Source: Nodosilinea sp. WJT8-NPBG4
Lineage (GTDB): Bacteria; Cyanobacteriota; Cyanobacteriia; Phormidesmidales; Phormidesmidaceae
Direction: 5' to 3'
Assembly: GCA_019359285.1 (NCBI GenBank)
Contig: JAHHHQ010000045.1
Coordinates: forward strand, 62,001 to 126,000
DNA length: 64,000 nt
The notes beneath the pieces were generated by a model, which saw nothing but the letters and a program-made list of their open reading frames with translations, did no database searches and had not been told where the DNA came from. Of this stretch, positions 55,037-63,599 are shown piece by piece. Within the stretch, counting starts at the first letter, position 1, and each line of letters opens with the position of its first letter. A program made the position numbers and the translations under genes.

Positions 55037-55059
55037 AGCTTCTCGCTTGGGGAGAAGCT
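55037..55059 (+). promoter_or_regulatory. Hairpin before the TRIC-type gene
   Basis: AGCTTCTC pairs with GAGAAGCT around GCTTGGG, ending 18 bases before the ATG at 55078. Possibly a weak terminator or leader structure. Confidence 0.4.
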
Positions 55060-55077
55060 ACCGCGTTGGAGAACCCC

Positions 55078-55707
55078 ATGGAATATGTGTTGGCCCAGGC
55101 GGGGGTGGCGGTATTTGCCATCTCTGGGGTGCTGTCGGCGGCTCGGCAGCGCCTCGATATCTTTAGCATTGTGGTGGTGGGGCTATTGACGGCGATCGGC
55201 GGCGGCAAGCTGCGGGATGTGATTCTCGATGTGCCGGTGTTTTGGCTAGAGGATTTGACGGCCTTTTGGGTGGCCATGGCGGCCTCTGCGGCTACCTTTG
55301 TCGGCATTCGCTTCATTCTCAAGCTGCCGCTGCGCCTGCTGTCATATTTAGACGCTATGGGTGTGGCTCTGTTTGCAGTGCAGGCGATCGACAAAACCCT
55401 GGCTTTTGGGCATCCAGCGGCGGTGGCGGTGGTCATGGGCCTGATTACCAGCATTGCCGGTGGCATTATTCGCGATGTGGTGACCCATCGGCCGACGCTG
55501 CTACTGTCGCGGGAGCTGTATGCGACCCCCATTGTGCTGGGCGGCATGCTCTACGTAGGGCTGCTGCACCTAATGCCCTCGCCTTTCTGCCGATTGATTG
55601 CGATGGGAATGATTTTTGGCGTCCGCGCGATCGCCATTCGTTGGCAGCTATTTTTGCCCCTGCGGCTCACCCTCAAACTCGACTTAGATCAGGAGAGACG
55701 TCACTAA
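55078..55707 (+). CDS. TRIC-type cation channel (UPF0126/YadS family)
   Basis: 209 residues from ATG 55078; an in-frame TTG four codons earlier is possible. Two repeats of three helices form the bacterial TRIC/UPF0126 fold: FAISGVLSAARQRLDIFSIVVVGLLTAIGGGKLRDVIL and ALFAVQAIDKTLAFGHPAAVAVVMGLITSIAGGIIRDVV. The GGGxxRD and GGxxRD turns are the family pore motifs. Probably conducts K+ or another monovalent cation across the plasma membrane. Confidence 0.92.
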   Translation: MEYVLAQAGVAVFAISGVLSAARQRLDIFSIVVVGLLTAIGGGKLRDVILDVPVFWLEDLTAFWVAMAASAATFVGIRFILKLPLRLLSYLDAMGVALFAVQAIDKTLAFGHPAAVAVVMGLITSIAGGIIRDVVTHRPTLLLSRELYATPIVLGGMLYVGLLHLMPSPFCRLIAMGMIFGVRAIAIRWQLFLPLRLTLKLDLDQERRH

Positions 55708-55724
55708 CGCTAGGTTGAAATCTC

Positions 55725-56318
55725 TCAGATTGGGTCTACCTGTGGATTCACTGAGCTGGGCTTTATTGGCGATCGCATTCCTTCTAAAAATGCCTTGACG
55801 CTCTGCTCGCCGCGCTGGGCGTTGCCAGTGGTCAGAAAGTCGAGGGTGGCCCCTTGAAACAGGTGAAACAGCGATCGCGCCACTGCTTCATCCCCCGTCA
55901 GCGCCGTTAGCGCCTCGACCCACTGCTGGGTTTCGCGCTCTAGAAACTGCTGAGTTTCGGTATCGCCTCGCATGGCCCGCAGGTTGAGATCCATTGTCAG
56001 CTTCAGCCAGCCCTGCATCTCTGGGGTGGTAAATTGCTGCCACATCGCCAGCAGCGACTCAGCAACGGTATCGGTATCTGCGACAGCTGTGTTTTGCAGC
56101 GACAGCAGCTGTGCGCGCAGACGCACCTCTAACAGGGCGATCACCTGGCGCTCTAGCTCTTGCTTCGAGCCAAAGTGGTAGACCAGCATGCGCCCGCTGG
56201 TGCCAATGCGCTTGGCGATCGCGTTAATGCTAGAGTCCAGCGCGCCCGTCTCAATGGCTACCTCCAGGCACTTTTCGAGCAACTCAGCTTTCTTTTGGGG
56301 TTCGGTGGGGCGACTCAT
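55725..56318 (-). CDS. TetR/AcrR-family repressor
   Basis: 197 residues from ATG 56318 (MSRPTEPQKK); the frame is open to 56354, but that would run into the operator region. N-terminal HTH (LEVAIETGALDSSINAIAKRIGTSGRMLVYHFGSKQELE), then a ligand-binding helical domain. Two copies of a palindromic site lie between it and the divergent gene, making autoregulation and control of the divergent genes likely. Ligand unknown; the P450 and export proteins nearby suggest a small hydrophobic compound. Confidence 0.9.
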   Translation of the reverse strand: MSRPTEPQKKAELLEKCLEVAIETGALDSSINAIAKRIGTSGRMLVYHFGSKQELERQVIALLEVRLRAQLLSLQNTAVADTDTVAESLLAMWQQFTTPEMQGWLKLTMDLNLRAMRGDTETQQFLERETQQWVEALTALTGDEAVARSLFHLFQGATLDFLTTGNAQRGEQSVKAFLEGMRSPIKPSSVNPQVDPI

Positions 56319-56326
56319 GTTGACAG

Positions 56327-56350
56327 TTAGCGTAATGACTATTACATTTA
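56327..56350. promoter_or_regulatory. TetR operator copy 1 (imperfect)
   Basis: Core CGTAATGACTATTAC at 56331-56345, identical to the second copy, with flanks that pair at fewer positions. It lies directly before the TetR start codon. Confidence 0.75.
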
Positions 56351-56353
56351 TCA

Positions 56354-56377
56354 TTAACGTAATGACTATTACGTTAA
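56354..56377. promoter_or_regulatory. TetR operator copy 2 (perfect palindrome)
   Basis: Arms TTAACGTAAT and ATTACGTTAA are exact complements around GACT. Its centre is 27 bases from copy 1, and it ends 22 bases before the divergent ATG at 56400. Confidence 0.82.
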
Positions 56378-56399
56378 CATCGTTTCACAGGTAATCACC

Positions 56400-56834
56400 A
56401 TGAACACAAAAGATCGCTTAAGCCTCGTGTTGGTTGGATTTGGCATCTGGGCGGCGGCCACCGTAGCCTATCGGCAGGTGGGCTCAATTTTCTTTGAGCG
56501 CTCGGTGATGGAATACTGGCTTAACGTTGTCAGCACGGGCGGGCTATACACGCTGGTCTTTGTCGGATTGATGCGGTGGCGGCGCATTGAAGCCAAAGAC
56601 TGGTTGCAGGGCGCAATCTGCATCGTGTTACCTGGAATGTTAGGAGAAATTCCCGTTTTGGCGGGCTTTGCCGGCTTGATGAGCAACATGCAGCCTGAAA
56701 CCGCCGGACGCTACGCGGCGTTCTTATTTTCTGGGTACTCGATCTTGCTGGGCTTTGCCTGGTTTATGGCAACCAGGGGGATGCGACTCTCCTCCAGAGA
56801 GGCTTCGCCAACGCCCTCTAAGGTCGGTCTTTGA
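56400..56834 (+). CDS. Four-helix membrane protein, DUF5367-like
   Basis: 144 residues with about four membrane helices (LVLVGFGIWAAATVAYRQVG, then LYTLVFVGLMRW, WLQGAICIVLPGMLGEIPVLAGF, and AFLFSGYSILLGFAWFMATRG). Layout resembles DUF5367, small proteins often divergent from TetR genes; name tentative. The last residues are encoded by a fragment of a dispersed CGCCAACGC-type repeat, suggesting the tail was altered. First gene of the TetR-controlled plus-strand group. Confidence 0.7.
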   Translation: MNTKDRLSLVLVGFGIWAAATVAYRQVGSIFFERSVMEYWLNVVSTGGLYTLVFVGLMRWRRIEAKDWLQGAICIVLPGMLGEIPVLAGFAGLMSNMQPETAGRYAAFLFSGYSILLGFAWFMATRGMRLSSREASPTPSKVGL

Positions 56835-56909
56835 TCATCGCTTGCCCCTGCACGGTTGTGCTAGACCAACTGCTCGTCTCGGTAGGGTGCTGCTTGCCAT
56901 TTAATCCTT

Positions 56910-56942
56910 GGTAGGGACATTGCAGCGCGATGCCCCTACCGC
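56910..56942. repeat. REP-like imperfect inverted repeat
   Basis: GGTAGGGACATTGCAGCGCG then ATGCCCCTACC: the outer GGTAGGG/CCCTACC arms pair. This is the common cyanobacterial 'GTAGGGGC...GCCCCTAC' intergenic repeat type. Confidence 0.55.
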
Positions 56943-57018
56943 AACCTTCTGATGAGCAATTCCATTGCCATCGGTCCTGGCGATTCGATGCCTTACTGCC
57001 CCATCTCGAACCATCACC

Positions 57019-57474
57019 ATGCCAATAGCAGAGTACGTCACTAAAGCCCTGACAACGTGGTCAGTAGGATTCCTTCCCTACGCTGAAGTTTATGCGGCCG
57101 TTGTAGCGGGTATGGCCCTCGGATTAGATGCAGTCTCAGCGGTGTTTTGGGGAGTGTTGGGTAATTTCATGCCCATTCCACTCCTGCTGTGGGGCTACGA
57201 TCGCCTCATGCAGATTCCTCAACCGCGCGCTTGGCTACTGCGCCTCCAGAAACGCGGTGGGCAGCGCGTCAGTCAGGCTTTTAAGCGCTACGGTGTCTGG
57301 TTTCTCATCCCCATGACACCCCTTTTAGGAAGTTGGACAGTAGCCATTGTTGGCCCGCTTACTGGCATTGCACCCCGGCAACTTTTAGTCTTTTCACTCA
57401 TTGGCATCACGCTGTATGGCGCTGCAACAGCTGTGGTCATAACCACCGGCATGAGCTGGTTTTCAGCCCCTTAG
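57019..57474 (+). CDS. Small multidrug export family protein
   Basis: 151 residues from ATG 57019. Membrane helices (VGFLPYAEVYAAVVAGMALG, AVFWGVLGNFMPIPLLLWGY, then a basic loop, WFLIPMTPLLGSWTVAIVGPLTGI, and LLVFSLIGITLYGAATAVVI) match the 'small multi-drug export protein' family (PF06695-like). Transport function is by family name only. It lies between the TetR-regulated membrane gene and the P450, same direction, 106 bases before the latter. Confidence 0.8.
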   Translation: MPIAEYVTKALTTWSVGFLPYAEVYAAVVAGMALGLDAVSAVFWGVLGNFMPIPLLLWGYDRLMQIPQPRAWLLRLQKRGGQRVSQAFKRYGVWFLIPMTPLLGSWTVAIVGPLTGIAPRQLLVFSLIGITLYGAATAVVITTGMSWFSAP

Positions 57475-57580
57475 TTTTTAAGCATCAACCCTAGGGTTTG
57501 GCTCAAGATCGCCGTTTGAGGCTGCCGCTTTTGGCTGGCCCGATTTGTTTTGCCAATTTTAGATATTTAGGAGATGTATT

Positions 57581-58693
57581 GTGCAAAATTCCGAACTTTC
57601 TAGCAATCCGTTTGCGTGGTATGCCGAAATGCGCCGTGACAGGCCGATCTTTTACGACCCAGCGCATCAAAGCTGGATGGTGTTTCGCTACGGCGATGTC
57701 AAGCAGGTCTTTTCTGACTGGAAAACATTTTCGTCTAAAATTCCCCAGCCGCCCGAGCAAACTGACTTAACCGAAAGCCTGAATTTTACTGATCCACCAA
57801 AGCATAGAACGCTGCGATCGCTTGTGGCCCAAGTCTTCACCGCTCGACGAGTGGATGCCCTAGCTCCCCGCATGGCGCAAATTACCCACGAGTTGATTGA
57901 CGCAGTGCAGCATCAAGGTGAGATGGATTTTATGCACGATTTAGCGATTCCGCTGCCGGTGATTGTAATTGCCGAAATTTTGGGCGTGCCGGTGAGCGAT
58001 CGCAACGACTTCAAACGCTGGTCAGACGGCATTGTGGTCTACGACGGGGCCGCACTAACGGCCATGGCCGACTACTTTCGGCACCTGCTAGCCGAGCGAC
58101 GCCAACATCCAGGCCAAGATTTGATCAGCGATTTAATTGCCGCCCAAGAAGCGGGCGAGACCCTCTCAGCCCAAGAACTCGTAGATTTTTGCATCGTGCT
58201 GCTCGTGGGCGGCAACGAGACCACTACAAATCTCTTGGGCAATGCCATGCTCTGTTTTAACGACCATCCAGAGGCCTTCACCCAGCTCAAACAAGATCCT
58301 CAACTGCTGCCGAGGGCGATCGAAGAAGTCTTGCGTTATCGATCACCAGTGCAGGCGATGGCGCGGTTCACTAAAGTTGAAACTCAGCTCAATGGGCAGA
58401 CCATTCCAGCCGGAAAAATGGTCACCGTTTGGATGGGTGCAGCTAATCGAGACGAGGCTCAGTTTGAGCACGCCGACGCGTTTGTAATCGATCGCGACCC
58501 CAACCCTCACCTAGCCTTTGGCAATGGCATTCATTTTTGTTTAGGTGCGCCGTTGGCTAGATTGGAGGCGAAGATTGTTCTAAGTGCAGTGCTAGAACGG
58601 CTGCCCAATCTCCGCATTGCGCCCAACAGAGAACTGGAGTTTATTCCCTCTGTCGAAATGCATGGCGTTAAATCTTTGCCAGTGTTGTTTTAA
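57581..58693 (+). CDS. Cytochrome P450
   Basis: 370 residues, class I bacterial type, soluble. Start GTG 57581 with AGGAG ten bases upstream. Features in order: I-helix oxygen-activation LLVGGNETTTNLLGN (about 208-221), ExxR in EEVLRYRSP (E249, R252), and the heme-binding loop FGNGIHFCLGAPLAR with ligand Cys320. No ferredoxin or reductase gene adjoins, so electrons must come from elsewhere. Substrate unknown. Context with a TetR regulator and an export-type protein suggests modification of a small hydrophobic compound. Confidence 0.94.
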   Translation: MQNSELSSNPFAWYAEMRRDRPIFYDPAHQSWMVFRYGDVKQVFSDWKTFSSKIPQPPEQTDLTESLNFTDPPKHRTLRSLVAQVFTARRVDALAPRMAQITHELIDAVQHQGEMDFMHDLAIPLPVIVIAEILGVPVSDRNDFKRWSDGIVVYDGAALTAMADYFRHLLAERRQHPGQDLISDLIAAQEAGETLSAQELVDFCIVLLVGGNETTTNLLGNAMLCFNDHPEAFTQLKQDPQLLPRAIEEVLRYRSPVQAMARFTKVETQLNGQTIPAGKMVTVWMGAANRDEAQFEHADAFVIDRDPNPHLAFGNGIHFCLGAPLARLEAKIVLSAVLERLPNLRIAPNRELEFIPSVEMHGVKSLPVLF

Positions 58694-58793
58694 TCAGTTG
58701 TGTAGAGATAATGCTTTGCCTCTATCAGAGCATCAATCCTGCCGATCTACTTCCTGGCTAAACTGAGAAGCAACACCCCTACCGCCCTAGGCC

Positions 58794-59081
58794 ATGCAAA
58801 ACACCGCTCTGGCACCCCTGGTCGAACACATTACCCAGCAGCTTGGCACCCTCTCAGAAGCGGAACTGCGCACCATCCAAGACTTTGTCGATTATCTGAT
58901 CTGGAAGCACCACGGCGACGCTGTGCAGCCCCTGGCCAAGCGATCCGCCGAAGCACGATCGATCGAGCGCATCCCAGACCTCGACGACCCCACCCAGTGG
59001 GTAACGGTAATCGACGAAGGCGAAGAGGTTGATGAAGACGCGCTCAACCGTTGGTTAGAAGCCCGTGGCTACCAGAATTAG
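58794..59081 (+). CDS. Putative antitoxin of a type II pair
   Basis: 95 residues, acidic. N-terminal part (LVEHITQQLGTLSEAELRTIQDFVDYLIWKH) resembles DUF2281/VapB-like helices; the acidic tail (DEGEEVDEDALNRWLEARG) would wrap a basic toxin. Its end overlaps the toxin start by 17 bases, an arrangement typical for antitoxin-toxin operons. Monopartite promoter region of 100 bases. Confidence 0.7.
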   Translation: MQNTALAPLVEHITQQLGTLSEAELRTIQDFVDYLIWKHHGDAVQPLAKRSAEARSIERIPDLDDPTQWVTVIDEGEEVDEDALNRWLEARGYQN

Positions 59082-59391
59082 ATACAAGGTTCAGCTGCAT
59101 CAGAGGGTGACGCGGGAGGATGCTCTGGATCTGCCTGCGCTGCTGCGGGAAGATTTGCCTCGCTACCAACAGATTCTCGCCTTAGACCCCTACAAAACCC
59201 GTAAGGTGCCTAGTCATAGGCTAAAGGGAGAACTGACAGGATACCGAGCATTGGAAATTAACTGGAATGGAGTGGCCTATCGCCTGGTTTATCGCATCTA
59301 TGACACGCCTTCCCCAAGGCGCGTGCTGGTGCTGAGCTTTGCCGAGCATGACCCCGCCTACGAGAGAGCGATCGCCCGTAAAGACCTGTAA
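59065..59391 (+). CDS. RelE/ParE-superfamily toxin
   Basis: 108 residues, basic. Start GTG 59065 inside the antitoxin gene. RelE-fold features: PYKTRKVPSHRLKGELTGYRALEINWNGVAYRLVYRIY then LVLSFAEHDPAYERA. In this superfamily RelE members cut mRNA at ribosomes while ParE members inhibit gyrase; the His and Arg near the C-terminus favour an RNase, but this was not settled. Paired with the acidic gene upstream. Confidence 0.82.
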   Translation: MATRIRYKVQLHQRVTREDALDLPALLREDLPRYQQILALDPYKTRKVPSHRLKGELTGYRALEINWNGVAYRLVYRIYDTPSPRRVLVLSFAEHDPAYERAIARKDL

Positions 59392-59464
59392 CCTAGCATG
59401 CCATTACCCTGGAGCCGTCTAAATCCTAGGCCATAATAGGGCCAGCTTTGGACTCTCCCCTGCA

Positions 59465-60058
59465 ATGGCCGACCTGACCCACCGCACCGATTCTCTCGCC
59501 TGGCAAATTCGCCAGGGAGGGCAGAACGTGGCGGAATGGTTTGAGTACCAGTTTTCTCAGGTCGATATTGACCAGCCCGAGGTGCCCAATTGGGGCTGGC
59601 TCGGTCCGTTAGCCGAGGGGCTATTTTGGCTGGCGATCGCAGCCCTGGCCCTCTGGACGGGCTGGCTGCTCTACCGCGCCACTCTGGCCTATCTCAACTA
59701 CCGGCAGCAGCGGGTGAAAACAAGCGCAACCCAGTTCTCTACCCCCACCGAGGCCGCCCTCAAGCAGGCAGCCCACTGGTGGCGTGAGGCTCAGCGGCTA
59801 GCCCAGCAGGGCGACTATCTTGGAGCCTGCAAGGCGCTGTATATGGCGGGTTTAGCACGGCTCAACGATACCGAGCGGGTGCTCTACCGCGCCAGCCGCA
59901 CCGATGGCGAATACCTCGACTGCATCGCTACTGACCCTAGCCGCCCCTATGAACTGCTGATACGCACCCATGAGCGCATCACCTACGGCGAGGCCCTGGC
60001 AACGGAGGAAACCTACCAGCGCTGCCGCCGCGCCTACCAGGAGATCGCCCAGTCGTGA
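59465..60058 (+). CDS. DUF4129 domain-containing protein
   Basis: 197 residues with one membrane helix (about 53-75, LFWLAIAALALWTGWLLYRATLAYL) and a C-terminal cytoplasmic domain of the DUF4129 type: AHWWREAQRLAQQGDYLGACKALYMAGLARL then a YLDCIATD segment. First gene of a four-gene operon with DUF4350, MoxR ATPase and DUF58. In related clusters these proteins support assembly of a cell-surface or metal-containing complex; the exact job is unknown. Its stop overlaps the next start by 3 bases. Confidence 0.85.
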   Translation: MADLTHRTDSLAWQIRQGGQNVAEWFEYQFSQVDIDQPEVPNWGWLGPLAEGLFWLAIAALALWTGWLLYRATLAYLNYRQQRVKTSATQFSTPTEAALKQAAHWWREAQRLAQQGDYLGACKALYMAGLARLNDTERVLYRASRTDGEYLDCIATDPSRPYELLIRTHERITYGEALATEETYQRCRRAYQEIAQS

Positions 60059-61257
60059 CGCGATCGCTCCCCCTCAACCGCCGCAGGCTGATTTTGGCAT
60101 TGCTGGCCCTGGCGCTGCTGCTGGGGCTGATGCTAGTTAGCGCCCCCGCCACCAGCTATTCAGATAGCGGCTCGACCTGGCACCGAGGCCCAGCAGGCTA
60201 TAGCGCCTGGTACGACTCCTTAGAACAGCAGGGCGTCACCGTGCAGCGTTGGCAGCGCCCGGTGGAGGATTTGCTCCAGCAGCTCGGGGAGGCTGAGGAT
60301 GCCACTGTCACCCTAATTCAAGATCGGTCGGCCATTCCCGAAACCTTGGTAGCTGTACTGCCAGGGTTTATCGACGAGTCAGGTCTATCGGCCCTGCTAC
60401 CCTGGATGCCCGATTGGATAGAAGCCGGTCATCGGCTGGTGGTACTGGGCGTTAAGTTTCCGGCGACTGCCGCCCCATTCTCCCAAACCCTGACCAGCCT
60501 CGCTGGTCAGGTCAAAATTGACACTCGCCGCCGCTACAGCCAGGGGCCAAAGTTGGGCGTTGGCCTAGAAGACGAGTATGGGGCGGTGGTCTGGCAGCAG
60601 GCCTTTGGATCGGGCCAGGTGACGATGGTGGCCACGCCCCACCTAGCCGCCAACGCCTACGCCAACCAGCCGGGAAATTTTGCCCTGGTGACGGAGCTGG
60701 TGAAGAGCTCGGGCGGGCGGGTGTGGGTCGATGAGTACCTGCATGGCTACCGAGATGAGGAGGCGATCGCCAGAGAGGTCGGCAGCGACGACGCTAGCTG
60801 GCTCAACTACCTGGCTCGCACACCCCTGGCCATTGTGGTGCTTCAAGCCCTGGCGGTAACATTGCTGACGCTGCTAGCCTTCAACCGCAGGCTGGGTCAG
60901 CGGCGAACCCTGCTAGCTGCCCCGATAGACAACAGTCGAGCCTACATTCAAGCTCTGGCTGGGGTGCTGCACAAGGCGGGCAGCCACGACTTTGTGGTGC
61001 AGACCCTGAGCCAGGCCGAGCGCATTCGCCTGCAAAAATCGCTGGGACTGGGGAATACACTGCTGCCGGTAGAACAGCTGCAAACGGCCTGGAATGCGCA
61101 GACGAACCTGCCCGTCACCGATCTGGCGGCGATTCTGAATCCCCCTACTCTCAGGGGCGAAAGGCAGCTGCGCGACTGGCTCAAGCGGTTACAATCCCTT
61201 CATTACCCCGGCAACACCACAGGAGACACCAACGGGCATGACCGAGCGACCCAGTGA
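60055..61257 (+). CDS. DUF4350 domain-containing protein
   Basis: 400 residues. Signal-anchor helix at the start (LALLALALLLGLMLVSAP), then an extracytoplasmic Rossmann-like DUF4350 domain (SAWYDSLEQQGVTVQRWQRPVEDLL, WIEAGHRLVVLG, GSGQVTMVATPHLAANAYA). A second membrane helix follows near residue 265 (LAIVVLQALAVTLLTLLAF), then a cytoplasmic tail. Start GTG 60055 overlapping the DUF4129 stop. Its own end overlaps the MoxR start by 20 bases. Confidence 0.85.
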   Translation: MTRSLPLNRRRLILALLALALLLGLMLVSAPATSYSDSGSTWHRGPAGYSAWYDSLEQQGVTVQRWQRPVEDLLQQLGEAEDATVTLIQDRSAIPETLVAVLPGFIDESGLSALLPWMPDWIEAGHRLVVLGVKFPATAAPFSQTLTSLAGQVKIDTRRRYSQGPKLGVGLEDEYGAVVWQQAFGSGQVTMVATPHLAANAYANQPGNFALVTELVKSSGGRVWVDEYLHGYRDEEAIAREVGSDDASWLNYLARTPLAIVVLQALAVTLLTLLAFNRRLGQRRTLLAAPIDNSRAYIQALAGVLHKAGSHDFVVQTLSQAERIRLQKSLGLGNTLLPVEQLQTAWNAQTNLPVTDLAAILNPPTLRGERQLRDWLKRLQSLHYPGNTTGDTNGHDRATQ

Positions 61258-62224
61258 GCGCCAGAACAAGCAACAGAATGACCTACAGGCGGCGATCGCA
61301 CGCATCGGCAAAACCCTCAGCGGCGTGGTGGTAGGGCAAGAACCCCTGGTGCAAGAGCTGTTGGTGGCCCTGCTGGCAGGGGGCCACGTCATTCTTGAAG
61401 GCGTGCCGGGCACCGGCAAAACCCTGATGGTGCGCGCCCTGTCGCGGCTGATCCAGGCCGATTTTGGCCGCATTCAGCTCACCCCCGACATTCTGCCGTC
61501 GGATATTTCGGGCACCAACGTCTTTGACCTGACCAGCCGCACCTTCACCCTCAAAAAAGGCCCGGTTTTTACGCAAGTCCTTTTGGCAGACGAGATCAAC
61601 CGCACTCCGCCCAAAACCCAGTCGGCCCTGCTCGAGGCCATGGAAGAACAGCAGGTGACGCTGGATGGCACCAGTCATCCTTTACCGGACCTATTTTGGG
61701 TGGTGGCCACCCAGAACCCGCTGGAGTTTGAGGGCACCTATCCCCTGCCCGAAGCCCAGCTCGATCGCTTTCTGTTTAAGCTCGTGGTCGGCTACCCCGC
61801 CCCAGCGGCAGAAAAGCAAATGCTGATTAATGCCCAGGCCGGGTTTGAAGCCAAACGGCTAGATGTTGGCCAACTCAAACCGATCGCCGCCGCCAACCAC
61901 ATTCTCGCCGCCCGCCATGCCGTCAAAGCCGTGACCGTGCAGGAAAACATCCTCGACTACCTGCTGGCCCTGGCCCACAAAACCCGCCAGCACGCTGACC
62001 TGGAGCTAGGCACCTCTCCCCGCTCCACCGTGCAGTGGCTAGCCGCCAGCAAAGCCCACGCCTGGATCAATGGACAAGAATTTGTCACCCCCGACAATGT
62101 GAAGGCCGTGGCCATGCCCTTGCTGCGCCATCGGCTAATCCTGGGGGCCGAGGCCCAATTGGATGGGTTGACCTGCGATCGCGTCATCCAGGGCGTGCTC
62201 GACAGCGTGGCGGTGCCCCGCTAA
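61238..62224 (+). CDS. MoxR-family AAA+ ATPase
   Basis: 328 residues. Walker A GVPGTGKT (residues 55-62), Walker [24 protein letters not shown], sensor 1 WVVATQNP and [16 protein letters not shown], then a C-terminal lid domain. MoxR ATPases act as chaperones that insert cofactors or assemble complexes, working with DUF58 and VWA proteins encoded beside them. ATG at 61238; stop overlaps the DUF58 start (TAATG). Confidence 0.95.
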   Translation: MTERPSERQNKQQNDLQAAIARIGKTLSGVVVGQEPLVQELLVALLAGGHVILEGVPGTGKTLMVRALSRLIQADFGRIQLTPDILPSDISGTNVFDLTSRTFTLKKGPVFTQVLLADEINRTPPKTQSALLEAMEEQQVTLDGTSHPLPDLFWVVATQNPLEFEGTYPLPEAQLDRFLFKLVVGYPAPAAEKQMLINAQAGFEAKRLDVGQLKPIAAANHILAARHAVKAVTVQENILDYLLALAHKTRQHADLELGTSPRSTVQWLAASKAHAWINGQEFVTPDNVKAVAMPLLRHRLILGAEAQLDGLTCDRVIQGVLDSVAVPR

Positions 62225-63546
62225 TGGCGATCATCCCCACCGGGCGCACGTACGGACTACTGCTAGGGGGCGGGCTCGTCGTCACCTTGCTGGCCAACTT
62301 TTTCGACACCCCTAACCGGCTCACCGTTGCCCTCCTGGCCCTGCTGCTGTTTGATGGCGCAGTGCTTGCCGTGATGTTTTGGGATGGGTTGCGAGTCAAA
62401 GCCCGTCGGGCGACGATCAAGCGAGATCCGCTACACCGTCTGTCGATCGGACGGGACAATCCGATTTCTCTGTATGGGGAATCCTCTACCCCCGTTCGCC
62501 TGCGCTTGTTCGACAACTACCCCACCGCCTTTGACGGCACTCCCATGCCACTGAAGATTTCCCTTAGCGGCCAGGAACCCGAAACCCTCACCTTTACCGT
62601 CAACCCCAAGCAGCGGGGCGAATATCCCTGGGGCGATCTCCAGATCCAGCAGCGCAGCCCCCTGGGGCTAGCCTGGGCTGATTGGACAGTCCCCGCCGCC
62701 GCCACCGTCGCCGTCTACCCCGATCTGATCGGCCTGAATCAGCTCTCCGTCAAGCTCGCCCTCCAGGCTACCGGCACCATGAAGCAAAAGCGGCGCATGG
62801 GCGTGGGCACCGAATTTGCCGAGCTGCGCGAGTATGGCATTGGCGACGACCTCCGCTTCATCGACTGGAAGGCCACTGCCCGCCTCAGTCAGCCCCTGGT
62901 GCGGGTACTGGAGCCAGAGCGTGAACAAACCCTACTGATCCTTTTGGATCGTGGACGCTTGATGACCGCCCAGGTGCAAGGGCTCAACCGCTTTGACTGG
63001 GGCATGAATGCGGCGCTGTCGCTGGCGTTGGCAGGGGTGAGTCGGGGCGATCGCGTCGGCTTAGGCGTATTCGATCGCACTCTGCACACCTGGATTCCTC
63101 CCAAGGGCGGGCGGGCCAACTTTCAGCAGATGATCGATCGCCTCACCCCTATTCAGCCCGTGCTCGAAGAATCGGATTATCTGGCCGCTGCCACCCACGC
63201 CGCCCAGCAGCAGCACCGCCGCTCCCTGGTGGTGCTGATCACCGACATTGTGGATGAAACCGCCAGCGCCGAACTGCTCTCGGCCTTGGCCCGGCTACGT
63301 CCGCGACACCTGCCCTTCTGCATTACGTTGAGGGATCCGGCGATCGATCGCCAGGCTCAGCAGCCCACCCCCGAAGTCGATGCCGCCTACCAGCGGGCCG
63401 TTGCGTTGGACTTACTCAGCCAACGCAAGGCCGCCTTTGCTCGCCTAAAACGGCGTGGGGTGCTGGTGCTCGATGCCCCAGCCCACCAAATTTCCGACCC
63501 GCTGGTCGAGAGCTATCTGCGCATCAAGAGCCAGGGCAAGCTATAA
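62224..63546 (+). CDS. DUF58 domain-containing protein
   Basis: 440 residues from ATG 62224, which shares a base with the MoxR stop. Two N-terminal membrane helices (LLLGGGLVVTLLANFFD and VALLALLLFDGAVLAVMF), then a beta domain. The DUF58 signature is at about residue 200 (GVGTEFAELREYGIGDDLRFIDWKATAR), with a VWA-like region (LLILLDRGRLMTA) that could bind a divalent metal. Partner of MoxR ATPases. The C-terminus holds VLITDIVDETASAELLSALARLRPRH. Confidence 0.92.
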   Translation: MAIIPTGRTYGLLLGGGLVVTLLANFFDTPNRLTVALLALLLFDGAVLAVMFWDGLRVKARRATIKRDPLHRLSIGRDNPISLYGESSTPVRLRLFDNYPTAFDGTPMPLKISLSGQEPETLTFTVNPKQRGEYPWGDLQIQQRSPLGLAWADWTVPAAATVAVYPDLIGLNQLSVKLALQATGTMKQKRRMGVGTEFAELREYGIGDDLRFIDWKATARLSQPLVRVLEPEREQTLLILLDRGRLMTAQVQGLNRFDWGMNAALSLALAGVSRGDRVGLGVFDRTLHTWIPPKGGRANFQQMIDRLTPIQPVLEESDYLAAATHAAQQQHRRSLVVLITDIVDETASAELLSALARLRPRHLPFCITLRDPAIDRQAQQPTPEVDAAYQRAVALDLLSQRKAAFARLKRRGVLVLDAPAHQISDPLVESYLRIKSQGKL

Positions 63547-63599
63547 AACATATCACTTCAAGAACTTATGTAGAGCGCACCGACATCCAGCTCAACGCT

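Noticed and set aside
62035..62223. Upstream extension of the DUF58 frame
   Set aside because: It lies in another frame of the MoxR gene; the TAATG overlap start at 62224 fits the family.
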